In this document: piece after piece, positions 49,980 through 59,520 of the stretch
Layout of the letters: each line of letters opens with the position of its first letter
Position numbering within the stretch: the first letter of the stretch is position 1
Assembly (NCBI GenBank): GCA_028280065.1
Contig: JANQMN010000053.1
Location: 100,609-164,608 of the forward strand
Direction of reading: 5' to 3'
DNA from: Hahella sp.
GTDB lineage: Bacteria; Pseudomonadota; Gammaproteobacteria; Pseudomonadales; Oleiphilaceae
DNA length: 64,000 nucleotides
Position numbers and translations under genes: made by a program
The notes under the pieces: model-generated
Told to the model about the DNA's origin: nothing
Databases searched by the model: none
What the model saw: only the letters and a program-made list of their open reading frames with translations

Positions 49980-50058
49980 GGTTAATTCTTCATAGCTGGA
50001 CGTTTGTGACTCGTTCCAGAACAAAAAACATAGTCAAATAAAGTATAGTGCATCAACT

Positions 50059-52449
50059 CTAGCCCTGATCAGCCAATTCCGGTTTATCCAGGGTACCCTG
50101 CACCACCTCTTTCACTATGCCTGCCATTTGTTCAAAACGAATCGGCTTAGTCAGAAAGCGGTTCATTCCGACTTTGAAACACTTTTCCTTCTCACCGGCA
50201 AACGCATTGGCGGTCAAGGCCACAATAGGAATACCGGCAATTGCGCTATCCCCTGACCGTATTCTCCTGGTGGTCTCATAGCCATCCATATTCGGCATCC
50301 AGCAATCCATGAAAATCAGATCAAACTTCCTATCCTTGAGCTTGTTCAAAGCCACTTCGCCATTTTCGGCCATATCAACTTTACAACCGCACTTTTCGAG
50401 CATTTTTCTCGCCAAATCACGATTGACTTTATTGTCCTCAACCAGTAGTACCGTCACTTGCTCACCACGAACAGTTTGTCGGGTGGTCTGCATCAACCCC
50501 GGCGAAACGATGAACGCCGGAGACTCCGTCGACTCGGTAAAGAGCCCAAATAGGATATCCCGCAAATTCTGCACTTGATCAAGTTTGCTGAGATAAGCAG
50601 AGGCACCGTTGGCCTGGACCTTTTTCACAAGCTCGGGATTGGGTTTGTCAGACAACACGATTACCGGCTTATGGTGATGTTCCGGCGAACGTCTAATCCC
50701 CTTTAATATGGCGACGAGGGCAATTTCGGAATTAGCTTCGGGATCGAGATCGTCATCGATAATAAAAGCATCATAGACCTGATTGGAATCGGCAACCTGA
50801 TTCAACAAAGTAAAAACATCGGCCGTACTGCGGGCGATGTCGAACTTCTGTCTTTCTTCTTCGCCAAACAGGTCGAGGGTATTTCTCAGGCTCAGCTCAT
50901 TGGCGTCTGCGACTAACACCTTTCCTAGCTGGCGTCCAAGTTCGTCATTGGGCGCATTGGCATCCGGCAGGCGAAGCTCGGCGTCCGTTTCAAACCAGAA
51001 TGTTGTGCCCCGGCCGACTTCACTTTCGACACCGAATTGGCCGCCAAGCAGCTCAATCAGTTCTTTCGCCAATGCCAGTTTAAGGCCGACTCCCACTTCC
51101 GGAAGGTTTTCTGCAACTGCGACTTCGAAGCTGTTGGTTAAGATTTTCCTTAACTCAGCCTCAGCCATGCCCTGCCCGCTATCCTCTACCGAAAAACGTA
51201 AAATCACCTTATTGCCGGTACTCGCCACCGGTTGTACATGCAGAACGGTTTGACCTTTGTCGGTCATGGCGATGGCGACACTTAACAGACACTCCAGGAT
51301 ACGCAGTAGATTGTCATAATCGGCGACGATTCGGCGGGGCAATTCAGCGTCCACGTAGGTTTCCACACGCAAGTCCTGGAGTCTGGATGTCCGCAAGGCA
51401 TTCACCTTGGCATCTTGCAAAAGCGCTCGGACTTCCAACGGCTTTGAGTGGCTTTCCAACGTACCCGATTCCAGTTTCGACAAATCCAGCATGTCATTCA
51501 GCATGGTCAACAAAGCTTCAGAGCTTTCCAGCACGGCCGTTAGGTATTCCCGTTGCTCGGCATTGATCTTGCCATTCAGAAGCAAGCCGGTATAGCCGAC
51601 AATATTGTTCATCGGCGTACGCAGTTCGTGGCTGATGTTGGTGATAAACAAACTTTTATTTTGGTTATCGCGGATCGCTTCGACTTTTGCCAAGTTTGAT
51701 TGGCGTTCCGAGTTGCGTAACTGGGCCGACTGTTCCAACACCCGAATGCGCATACTGTTAATAGCGTTGACCACCTGGCTCAATTCGTCTTCGCTGGCCG
51801 GCTCCTTCCGGTCCAATTTCAAAGCTCGAACAGGGCTATCCAAATCCAGCTGTTTGGCATAACGGGACATTTTCTCCAGGTGACGGCTGACCAGATAGCG
51901 AAAAGTGATAAGCAAAAAAATGGCAACCAGAATAGTCTTGAAAAGCTGTTCTATTAACGTATTGAAAAATCGATCAATAACAAATTGCCGGGTCGGCTCC
52001 AGTGTTGCCATGAGCGTTAAATCGCCGAGCCAATATCTATCAGACTTGGAATGGTAGAGAGGATAGGACTTGGTCTTGGTCGGCTGACCTGAGGGAGGCG
52101 ATCCGATGGTAATAACCGACTGGTCACTGGAAACCAAGGAAACGTTATAGACATCCGGCAAACGTAATATGCCTTCCAACAGGCCCCGTGTGGTATCCAG
52201 GTTAAGGCTCCATAGCGAACGACTCAACGCCGGCTCGAAAATTTTCGCCGAATTGTCCAGGCGCTGCTCCAACAGGCGTTTTTCATCTTGATAAATCAAC
52301 CATGATTGAATCCCTGAAGTCACGAGCGCAATTAGCCCGCTGAACAAAATCAGCCAGACAACGACCTTTATACCAAGAGGGTACTTGCTAACAAGATTCG
52401 TAAGTCCATCCCACACGTTACTCGACTCCATAATATATGCACCGCCCAT
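50059..52449 (-). CDS. Hybrid sensor histidine kinase with two receiver-type domains
   Basis: The 796-residue protein has two membrane helices (about 25-50 and 160-185) around a periplasmic sensor, then a HAMP-like linker. HisKA follows with TNISHELRTPMNN (about 275-290), then the HATPase domain (DNLLRILECL, DSGQGM, TTFWFE). A first receiver-like region (about 505-625) lacks the clear phosphorylation Asp in the usual LVDxxMP form (it reads AFIIDDDLDP). The canonical C-terminal receiver has VLLVEDNKVNRDLARKML, FMDCWMPNMDGYE and FLTKPI. No partner response regulator is adjacent. The start may be the ATG at 52431 instead. The nearest output is the PilZ gene, but no direct link is established. 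Confidence 0.88.
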   Translation of the reverse strand: MGGAYIMESSNVWDGLTNLVSKYPLGIKVVVWLILFSGLIALVTSGIQSWLIYQDEKRLLEQRLDNSAKIFEPALSRSLWSLNLDTTRGLLEGILRLPDVYNVSLVSSDQSVITIGSPPSGQPTKTKSYPLYHSKSDRYWLGDLTLMATLEPTRQFVIDRFFNTLIEQLFKTILVAIFLLITFRYLVSRHLEKMSRYAKQLDLDSPVRALKLDRKEPASEDELSQVVNAINSMRIRVLEQSAQLRNSERQSNLAKVEAIRDNQNKSLFITNISHELRTPMNNIVGYTGLLLNGKINAEQREYLTAVLESSEALLTMLNDMLDLSKLESGTLESHSKPLEVRALLQDAKVNALRTSRLQDLRVETYVDAELPRRIVADYDNLLRILECLLSVAIAMTDKGQTVLHVQPVASTGNKVILRFSVEDSGQGMAEAELRKILTNSFEVAVAENLPEVGVGLKLALAKELIELLGGQFGVESEVGRGTTFWFETDAELRLPDANAPNDELGRQLGKVLVADANELSLRNTLDLFGEEERQKFDIARSTADVFTLLNQVADSNQVYDAFIIDDDLDPEANSEIALVAILKGIRRSPEHHHKPVIVLSDKPNPELVKKVQANGASAYLSKLDQVQNLRDILFGLFTESTESPAFIVSPGLMQTTRQTVRGEQVTVLLVEDNKVNRDLARKMLEKCGCKVDMAENGEVALNKLKDRKFDLIFMDCWMPNMDGYETTRRIRSGDSAIAGIPIVALTANAFAGEKEKCFKVGMNRFLTKPIRFEQMAGIVKEVVQGTLDKPELADQG

Positions 52450-52644
52450 TGACTGCCGTCAGCAAGCGGGCGATTTGGCTAATGTCTGAATTCTATGGCA
52501 GAACTTGCCGGATGCAAACAGTTCATGAGATCGCTTTTTGTCCGTAATGCAGTCTTTCACTTTTCATCTTACTGCGTTTTTACCATTAGCAGCCGCGGCA
52601 TTATGCTGCTATGTTGATAATTCAAGCCCCTGTGGAGGATCCAC

Positions 52645-54450
52645 TTGCACGAACAAGTTGCGGTCACTTTAGCTGCCATCGTACTTTTCGGTGTCGCTGC
52701 CCAATATCTGGCCTGGCGCTTAAAACTGCCCTCTATTCTACTTTTACTCCTAACCGGCTTTATTCTCGGACCGGTCACGGGCATGTTAAATCCCGACGCC
52801 ATGTTCGGAGAAGCTCTGTTTCCGGCGATCTCTTTTGCGGTAGCCATCATCTTATTTGAAGGCGGCCTCAGTCTTAAACTGCGTGAATTAAAAACGACCT
52901 CCGGCGTGGTCAGGAGTCTCATCAGTGTCGGCATAGTCGTTACTTTTGTTCTGGCAACGCTATTCGCCGCACTAACCTTGGCCTTACCCTGGCCCCTGGC
53001 AATTCTGCTGGGCGCGATTCTGACAGTTACCGGACCGACAGTGGTCCTGCCGCTGCTAATGCTGATTCGTCCCAAGGGACAGATTAATTCAATTCTCAAA
53101 TGGGAAGGAATACTCAATGATCCGGTCGGCGCATTGCTGGCGGTATTACTGTTCGAAGCGATCGTTTCTGCAAGCCTGGATGCCGCCACCACTGTGATTT
53201 TATCGGGTTTTTTTATCACCTTGATTGCCGGAACCATACTGGGACTGGCAGCCGGCATGCTTATCGCTACCGCCCAACGTCATCACTGGATACCGGAGTT
53301 TCTGGTCAATACCTCGACCCTGGCAGTAGTTCTCGGATTGTTTACAGCTTCCAACCATATCCAACCGGAAAGCGGGTTGTACAGCGTCACCATCATGGGA
53401 ATCTACTTGGGCAACCAAAGACTGGTGTCGATCCGCAATCTCGTGGGATTCAAGGAAGACCTGAGAGTCATGTTGCTATCGGCGCTGTTTATCATTCTTG
53501 CCGCACGTCTGAATGTGGAAGATCTGCAGCAAATACATTGGGGCACCCTACTATTTCTTTTAGCTTTGATCCTAGTGGTACGGCCCGCTGCCGTCTGGCT
53601 GTCCACCTTACGTTCGTCATTGAACTGGAAGGAAAAGCTGTTTTTATCGTCCATGGCGCCCAGAGGTATAGTCGCAGCAGCAATCATTTCTTTGTTTGCC
53701 GTCAAACTGGAATCCATGGGCTTCGAAAAATCCGAAGTTCTGGCCCCGACCATGTTCTTCATCATTGTCGGATCAATTCTTGTCTATGGCTTGGCGGCAA
53801 GGCCTCTGGCCAAAGCGCTACATTTGTCGGACGATAATCCTCAAGGCTGCATCATCCTCGGTTCCAACCTGTTTTCTATCACCTTTGCCAAAATACTGAA
53901 AAAGGAAGGAATTGAATCCACTATTATCGACGGACGTTGGAGCAACATCAAAGAAGCGAGGATGGAAGGGCTTAATACGGTAAATGCCAACATTTTGTCA
54001 GAGGCCGTGCAAGAAAAGATAAATTTTACCGGAATGGGCAGATTCCTCGCGCTAACCTCCAACCTTGAACTTAACTCGCTGGCCTGTATTCGCTTCTCCG
54101 ATATTTTTGGCCTCAAAGAAGTGTTTCAACTGGGCGAACCGGAGGAGCGCGAGAAACCCGATCAACAAAAAGTGCCGGATGATCTATCGGGCCTTCCGTT
54201 GTTTACCGGTAAAACGAGCTATGCCGAAATCATGAAGCGCCTGCACCACGACGCCATTATCAAACGCACGCCGCTGACGAAGGATTTTGGTTTCGATGAC
54301 TTTAAGCGTAATTTTGCCAATCGCAATCCAACCCCTTTGTGTCTGATTGATGAATCGAAAAAGTTGGTGCTGTTCACCGGAAACAAAAAGATACAGCCAA
54401 AGGCCGGTCAAATACTAATAAGCTTGATTGATCCGGAAATCCCTGCTTAG
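52645..54450 (+). CDS. CPA1-type Na+/H+ antiporter (NhaP-like)
   Basis: The 601-residue protein has about 12 membrane helices, including FILGPVTGMLNP, FEGGLSLKLREL and a TVTGPTVVLPLL/GILNDPVGAL segment typical of the NhaP ND-type transport core. The cytosolic C-terminal region (about 400-600) is unusually long and contains a Rossmann-like CIILGSNLFSITFAKILKKEGI segment (TrkA-N-like). The start is TTG at 52645, chosen because GGAGG lies 7 bases upstream. It exports Na+ (or K+) in exchange for protons. Divergent from the hybrid kinase gene across 195 bases. Confidence 0.85.
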   Translation: MHEQVAVTLAAIVLFGVAAQYLAWRLKLPSILLLLLTGFILGPVTGMLNPDAMFGEALFPAISFAVAIILFEGGLSLKLRELKTTSGVVRSLISVGIVVTFVLATLFAALTLALPWPLAILLGAILTVTGPTVVLPLLMLIRPKGQINSILKWEGILNDPVGALLAVLLFEAIVSASLDAATTVILSGFFITLIAGTILGLAAGMLIATAQRHHWIPEFLVNTSTLAVVLGLFTASNHIQPESGLYSVTIMGIYLGNQRLVSIRNLVGFKEDLRVMLLSALFIILAARLNVEDLQQIHWGTLLFLLALILVVRPAAVWLSTLRSSLNWKEKLFLSSMAPRGIVAAAIISLFAVKLESMGFEKSEVLAPTMFFIIVGSILVYGLAARPLAKALHLSDDNPQGCIILGSNLFSITFAKILKKEGIESTIIDGRWSNIKEARMEGLNTVNANILSEAVQEKINFTGMGRFLALTSNLELNSLACIRFSDIFGLKEVFQLGEPEEREKPDQQKVPDDLSGLPLFTGKTSYAEIMKRLHHDAIIKRTPLTKDFGFDDFKRNFANRNPTPLCLIDESKKLVLFTGNKKIQPKAGQILISLIDPEIPA

Positions 54451-54536
54451 ATAGCGGCACTCCTACATTCCAAGAACGCACCGATGCACAGAACCTTAGC
54501 TGACCATTTTTTAGTCAAGCAAAGGATTGATTTAAA

Positions 54537-55619
54537 ATGGAAAATCTATGCTCTACCAAGGTTCTGGGATCTAAGGAACTGCTTTTAGCAACCATGACGT
54601 TTTCACCACAAGGATTTTTTGGCAGATTCCTGCTTTTATTCGGTTTCGCCTTCAACTGCGGTTTGTTGCAGGGTGCCGAGTTATCTCCCGCTCAGATCAA
54701 CCTCCCGCCGTTTCAAGGCTTGGATTGGATGCCGACGGCGTTGATTTTCGGGCTTCCAGATCTGCAAACGCGTCTGCTTCCAGAGACCGAAGAATGGCAA
54801 ATCACATTACATAACAATACTGCCAATACCTATGTTTACCAGGAGAAAACCGGGGAAACGCTGTTGTTTGACGGCGAAGTCCAAGCGACCGGCATAAGGC
54901 TCGACTGGCGCTTCTTGCCAACTTGGCAGGCCCAACTGGATATTCCCTATATACGGCACAGCAGCGGTATTTGGGATGACGTTATTGTAGATTGGCATCG
55001 CTGGTTCGGCCTCCCGCAAGGTGGCCGGGATAAGGTTAACAGCGGCCAGTTCGGCTATTTTTTTGCCAATGGTGGTACAGTAATTCTAAATCAGACGAAA
55101 GAAACAAGCAGTTTGAGCGACATTCGGCTCAATCTGGTTCACAATCGCATGTTCTACAATGAAAATTTTCTGCTCCAAGCCGGTGTTAAGCTGCCAACAG
55201 GGTCTGCCAATAAACTAACCGGAAGCGGCAACTGGGATGCGTCCATAGGAGTAGGTTGGCAACAGGATGCAGCCTTCGCATTCGGCCACGCCAGCTATTT
55301 CCTCGCCGCAGGCGCCAGCTATCTGGGCAAATCGGACCTGAAGCTGGCCAACCGGCAAAAACGGCACAGCCTGCTGGCAAGAGCCGGCATCCATTGGCAT
55401 GCCGTGGAATGGCTTAGCTTGAGCATACAACTGGACAGTCACTCGGCGCATTATCGAAGCCAGCTCAAGACGCTTGGAGGCGACAGCTTGCAAATAACCT
55501 TTGGCGGCCATTTGTTTTTTACTGAAGCCACGCGCCTTTCGATCAGCGTCGGAGAAGATTTAAATACATTAGTAACCCCGGATTTCGTGGTCAACCTCGG
55601 ATTGGCCACAAGATTCTAA
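54537..55619 (+). CDS. DUF3187-family outer-membrane protein
   Basis: The 360-residue protein has an N-terminal signal (about 25-48, LLLFGFAFNCGLLQGAE); a second ATG at 54594 starts nearer the signal and may be the true start. Motifs DIPYIRHSSGIWDDVIVDWHRWFGLPQGGRD match DUF3187, a predicted outer-membrane beta-barrel of unknown function. It ends in an F (ATRF), as beta-barrel proteins do. It is followed by the YfaZ gene 31 bases later. Confidence 0.8.
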   Translation: MENLCSTKVLGSKELLLATMTFSPQGFFGRFLLLFGFAFNCGLLQGAELSPAQINLPPFQGLDWMPTALIFGLPDLQTRLLPETEEWQITLHNNTANTYVYQEKTGETLLFDGEVQATGIRLDWRFLPTWQAQLDIPYIRHSSGIWDDVIVDWHRWFGLPQGGRDKVNSGQFGYFFANGGTVILNQTKETSSLSDIRLNLVHNRMFYNENFLLQAGVKLPTGSANKLTGSGNWDASIGVGWQQDAAFAFGHASYFLAAGASYLGKSDLKLANRQKRHSLLARAGIHWHAVEWLSLSIQLDSHSAHYRSQLKTLGGDSLQITFGGHLFFTEATRLSISVGEDLNTLVTPDFVVNLGLATRF

Positions 55620-55650
55620 CCTTCAATTCCCATTAGTTAACGGAAGCAAT

Positions 55651-56238
55651 ATGAAATTAGGTACAACAACCGCATGCTATTTGGCCATGACAGGGCTCAT
55701 GGGCATGAGCACCGCCCAGGCAACCGAGTTGGATATCAACATCAGCAACAAGGCATTGAACGCCCAAGTCAATGTGATGCCGGAAATACCACCGGCCGGG
55801 AAAGGCGAGTTCGATGTCGGCGTAGGCTATCTTTATCACGAAGATGACAACCATGTGTTGAATGTCGACTTTCACGCCAGAGGCCAAACCGTTTTGGCAA
55901 ATATGCCGACCACCGTTCGAATCGGCGCCAGGGCAATGACGGTTAAAGAAGACAAAACCGATGCCAGCGGAGCGGGGATTGCCATCGGGGGTGGAATATA
56001 CACCAATATTCCTCAGGTACCGGGCCTGGCATTCAGAGGTAATGCGCATATTGCGCCCTCCATCACGGCATTCGGAGACCTCGATCAACTTTTCAGAATC
56101 GAACTGCAGACGACTTACCGGGTCATTCAAAATGCCGACGTTTATGTTGGCTACCGGAATGTTCGCGCCAAGATTGACGGATACGGATCGGAAACCTTGG
56201 ACAACAGTCTCCACGTAGGATTTACGTTGCTGTTCTAA
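55651..56238 (+). CDS. YfaZ-family outer-membrane protein
   Basis: The 195-residue protein has a signal peptide (1-24, ending AQATE) and alternating strands (GEFDVGVGYLYHEDDNHVLNVDF, YVGYRNVRAKIDGYGSETLDNS) with terminal VGFTLLF, a beta-barrel ending. It resembles YfaZ. Function is unknown. It lies 31 bases after the DUF3187 gene, probably in one transcript. Confidence 0.75.
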   Translation: MKLGTTTACYLAMTGLMGMSTAQATELDINISNKALNAQVNVMPEIPPAGKGEFDVGVGYLYHEDDNHVLNVDFHARGQTVLANMPTTVRIGARAMTVKEDKTDASGAGIAIGGGIYTNIPQVPGLAFRGNAHIAPSITAFGDLDQLFRIELQTTYRVIQNADVYVGYRNVRAKIDGYGSETLDNSLHVGFTLLF

Positions 56239-56393
56239 AACTTTGTGTGGTATCGAGGCGGGAACTGTAGATTTTCCATGACGACTGCACAGATTTGGAC
56301 TATAGGTCTTTTGTCAGGCGGATATTCAGCTTACACTCCGGCTGCTTACCCTACCTGTAGTGCTAATTGAAATATTACGTCCGGCTTACCACT

Positions 56394-58745
56394 ATGAAGA
56401 TATGGCGACACTGTTTGTTTCTATTGGTTTTCACCGCCCTGGCTGCTTGCGGTGGCGGCGACGATTCACTCGATGGTTTAGGCACTTTTGAGCCTCCCGA
56501 TAATCAAAGTCCGGACGGCGAAGACAATCAGGCACCGGATAATCCGGCGGATGTAAACACGATCGTGGTTGCTGTCGAAGCCACGGAAGCTATGTTAGCC
56601 CCAACCTTGGCCCAGCGCGTTATCGATTTCTTATTGCCTGCCAAAGCGTACGCCGAAGTTGAAGCCGGAGGCAGAGTGCTGGCGGATATCACCGTGGAAC
56701 AGGTGAACTATCGCGGCGAGCCGATCAGCAACGGCATCATCACAACAGGCGATTATGATGTTTTTTACGATTCCGTGGAACGCAATTACTCCATCCGGTT
56801 TAACGGCAGTATCCCCAGCCGCCTGGATTTGGTAATTTTCGCCGAGTTGGACAACGACGTAATCCTGCGGCGGGCGTTACCCAATACCAATGTCGGCATT
56901 CGGGTGAATATCGTGACCGAACATGTGGTGAATCGATTCTTCAGCGAGGAGCTTTTCGATTCTCAAGCAGATCTGGATGAATTGATCAATTGTGTTGAAT
57001 CCGATAGCGACTGCCAGACCCAGGCCCAAATTCACCTCACCAACTGGTTGTCGCTAAACGACTCCGTTCTAATCTACGAACTGGAGTTTACCGATTCCGA
57101 CGACAAAGCCGATGCCCTGGCCAAACTTCAGGCGAACCCATTGCTAGAGGATTACATCAGCCGCTTCATGCAGGCCTCTATCGAGCCAAAGCTACCGCCG
57201 TTGGCCGGCGACACCTCTTCGCCGGTGATCAATAACCGGGTCGGTAAATACAATACGGTGATGCTGAGTTTGGGACTCAATCAAGGCCGCCCGGAAAGCA
57301 GTAGCGGCAACCGCACCACGGTATTCAGCAATCGTATATCCAAAGTGAAGGAAACCTTGCTTGGCGATATACCTTCTTACACCCTGCCTTCCGTGACGCT
57401 GGCCGGCGGCGGCTTCAGCATTTTTCCCGATACTCTGGTCGAGCTGATTCCCTGGCAGCGGCACAGCATGACTCAAACCGGTGCAAGTCGGTTTACGCTT
57501 AACAACGGACCGTTAGAGTCGGAGATCACCTGCTCTTCGGCACAGTTGAGCAGCAATAATGAAATCAGCTGCATTGGCGGTACTTTTCCCTATCTTTCTT
57601 CAGTGGGCTTATACGATTCCCCCCGCAGCAGAATTCAGACAATCACCCAAGCGAAGGGCGTTGCCCCCAATGGTTGGAATACCAATCCGTTTTTCCAACA
57701 GTATTACACGGTAAAAGGCGACAATAACAGCGGCTTTCCCTCTGAGTCCTTGGCTTCTGCGTATTTATCCAACGGTCGGATCTATAGTCTGACGCCCGAA
57801 GATTTTTCCGAACGGCTTGCCGTACTTGAGCAGGTTTACACCGCAGGATGGGTGTTCTCAACCAAAGAGACGGAAGATTCGACGGCGAATGAGGATGATG
57901 GTTTCGAGCTCGACACACTCAATTTAGAAAATTATGGCGTCATCCATTTTGGCCAGGCATTCGCTGACGAACCGTTAATCGCGGTACAAGCCGGCCTTTC
58001 CTACTGGCGTTTTAGCGACAACGAGGTGGACGCCACGGCTGGGCCGGAAAACAATCTGCAGACTTTTCAGTTACAGCGCAGCGCCGATTTGACAACCTCC
58101 GGAATTCTGAATAGTCCAACTGCGGCAGACAGTTACCTGTTGGATCAACTTTCCAACGCCATTTCGGCGGAAGCCGCCGATGTGTATGAGGGGCGAATTT
58201 CCCTAACCGACAACAACGGCGATGTATGGGAGGGAAACAGTGATCCACTGGGAAATATCCTGGCTCTTGTTCGTGACTCTGAGCTTTCGGGACAATCCAT
58301 TGCCATCGCGGTCAAATCCAGTTCCCAGCCGAATTTAAGTAATGCGACCTATCGTATTACCGGCAATAGTTTTGGTTTATCTTCTGAAGCCACCTGGCTT
58401 GATAATCATAACTTCTCGCATTTGGATTTTGACGCCCAGGGCAATGCTCAATTGACATTGGAAAGCCGGCGCATCAGTCAGCAACCGGGTAGTTCGCTAC
58501 TCAGCGATCCGGCCGTCGTTCAATTCCCGGTGCAGCCGATAGCAACACCCGCAGTTGCCGGCAAGGGAATTCCAAACCACCTGGAGCTGAGCTTTTCCGA
58601 CCCTTCCGGCGGTGAGATTCCGCTTAACTTAGAAGGATTTGCGGCAAGCAACGATAATCTGCTTATCCTGATCATGCGTTATGGCGAACAACTCGGATTG
58701 CTGTTCGGCTATAAAGAGCAAAACCTTACGGCAGACTCTGATTGA
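56394..58745 (+). CDS. Large lipoprotein of unknown function
   Basis: The ATG at 56394 gives MKIWRHCLFLLVFTALAACGG, a lipoprotein signal with lipobox LAAC, cut before Cys19. The frame starts nine codons earlier with TTG. The 783-residue mature chain begins with an acidic, proline-rich linker (DGLGTFEPPDNQSPDGEDNQ) and contains mainly beta-type sequence. I do not recognise a family. It is likely anchored in the outer membrane. It ends in the same bases as the convergent DUF1145 gene (20-base overlap). Confidence 0.7.
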   Translation: MKIWRHCLFLLVFTALAACGGGDDSLDGLGTFEPPDNQSPDGEDNQAPDNPADVNTIVVAVEATEAMLAPTLAQRVIDFLLPAKAYAEVEAGGRVLADITVEQVNYRGEPISNGIITTGDYDVFYDSVERNYSIRFNGSIPSRLDLVIFAELDNDVILRRALPNTNVGIRVNIVTEHVVNRFFSEELFDSQADLDELINCVESDSDCQTQAQIHLTNWLSLNDSVLIYELEFTDSDDKADALAKLQANPLLEDYISRFMQASIEPKLPPLAGDTSSPVINNRVGKYNTVMLSLGLNQGRPESSSGNRTTVFSNRISKVKETLLGDIPSYTLPSVTLAGGGFSIFPDTLVELIPWQRHSMTQTGASRFTLNNGPLESEITCSSAQLSSNNEISCIGGTFPYLSSVGLYDSPRSRIQTITQAKGVAPNGWNTNPFFQQYYTVKGDNNSGFPSESLASAYLSNGRIYSLTPEDFSERLAVLEQVYTAGWVFSTKETEDSTANEDDGFELDTLNLENYGVIHFGQAFADEPLIAVQAGLSYWRFSDNEVDATAGPENNLQTFQLQRSADLTTSGILNSPTAADSYLLDQLSNAISAEAADVYEGRISLTDNNGDVWEGNSDPLGNILALVRDSELSGQSIAIAVKSSSQPNLSNATYRITGNSFGLSSEATWLDNHNFSHLDFDAQGNAQLTLESRRISQQPGSSLLSDPAVVQFPVQPIATPAVAGKGIPNHLELSFSDPSGGEIPLNLEGFAASNDNLLILIMRYGEQLGLLFGYKEQNLTADSD

Positions 58746-58998
58746 GTTTTTGCTTATTCATCAGGGTTCGGAGATGGACAAAGCCGAAGAATAGCACCAT
58801 GAGTTTTTGCCGTTTTGCATCGTTGGAAGACTCGTTAATCAATTTGTTGAAAATCATCAACTCGAAAACATGCAGCGCCAGCACTACGATACTGGCGATA
58901 TGCAAGGTTTTGGCAAAAGGTTCATTAAAAACTTGGAACAGGTTGGCCAGTTCCGCTAACCAAAATAGGCTGATTGCTATCTTTAGTAAAAAAATCAT
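58726..58998 (-). CDS. DUF1145-family small membrane protein (YhhL-like)
   Basis: The 90-residue product has two to three hydrophobic helices (LKIAISLFWLAELANLF, ILHIASIVVLALHVFELMIF and following) with the conserved H-x-x-E pattern of DUF1145. Function is unknown. Its end overlaps the lipoprotein gene by 20 bases on the other strand, so the two may influence each other's expression. Confidence 0.75.
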   Translation of the reverse strand: MIFLLKIAISLFWLAELANLFQVFNEPFAKTLHIASIVVLALHVFELMIFNKLINESSNDAKRQKLMVLFFGFVHLRTLMNKQKLNQSLP

Positions 58999-59113
58999 AA
59001 TTTAGATTCTCTGGTTCCTTATTTTAATCGCTCGGATTTACGTTATCATAGTGCCGGGCTAATACAGGCAAGGCGCCGTAGCGATTGCGGCATAGGTAGG
59101 CAAAGGTTAGCGT

Positions 59114-59494
59114 ATGTCCGAATTACCAAGTACAGAGATCGACAACCCAAAGTTCGAAAAACGGTTTTCAGCCAGCAAGTTGTGGCAGAAAGTAAAAAGC
59201 TCCGCCTACATTGCCGGCCGCCATACGACTGAAACAGCCTTGCTTCTTTATTACACTTCAACCGCTCCGGCAACGCCAGCCTGGTGTAAAACGGTTATCT
59301 ACGGCGCTCTGGGTTACTTTATATCTCTCCTAGACGGCATCCCGGATCTTACGCCGGTGCTCGGCTACACTGACGATCTTGCTGTTATGCTCGCAGCGAT
59401 TGCCACGCTAACGCAACACATAACCCCGGAAATCAGACAACAGGCCAAAGCAAAGGCAGAAGCGCTTTTCGGCAGTGTCGAAGACGAACAATAA
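59114..59494 (+). CDS. DUF1232 (YkvA-like) protein
   Basis: The 126-residue product has the DUF1232 core TVIYGALGYFISLLDGIPDLTPVLGYTDDLAVMLAAI (about residues 70-106), with D-x-I-P-D and GYTDD signature. It is a predicted small membrane-associated protein. The acyltransferase gene starts 27 bases downstream on the same strand. Confidence 0.85.
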   Translation: MSELPSTEIDNPKFEKRFSASKLWQKVKSSAYIAGRHTTETALLLYYTSTAPATPAWCKTVIYGALGYFISLLDGIPDLTPVLGYTDDLAVMLAAIATLTQHITPEIRQQAKAKAEALFGSVEDEQ

Positions 59495-59520
59495 TTTAAT
59501 ATCAACGAAAGTACTTTTCC

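Noticed and set aside
52569..53258. 229-codon open frame on the minus strand within the antiporter gene
   Set aside because: Lies antisense to a well-supported membrane protein gene; rich in Ser/Pro/Ala/Thr as antisense shadows of membrane proteins usually are.
55657..56214. 185-codon open frame antisense to the YfaZ-type gene
   Set aside because: Covers nearly the whole YfaZ gene on the other strand and has no recognisable motif; the plus-strand protein has a signal peptide and barrel ending.
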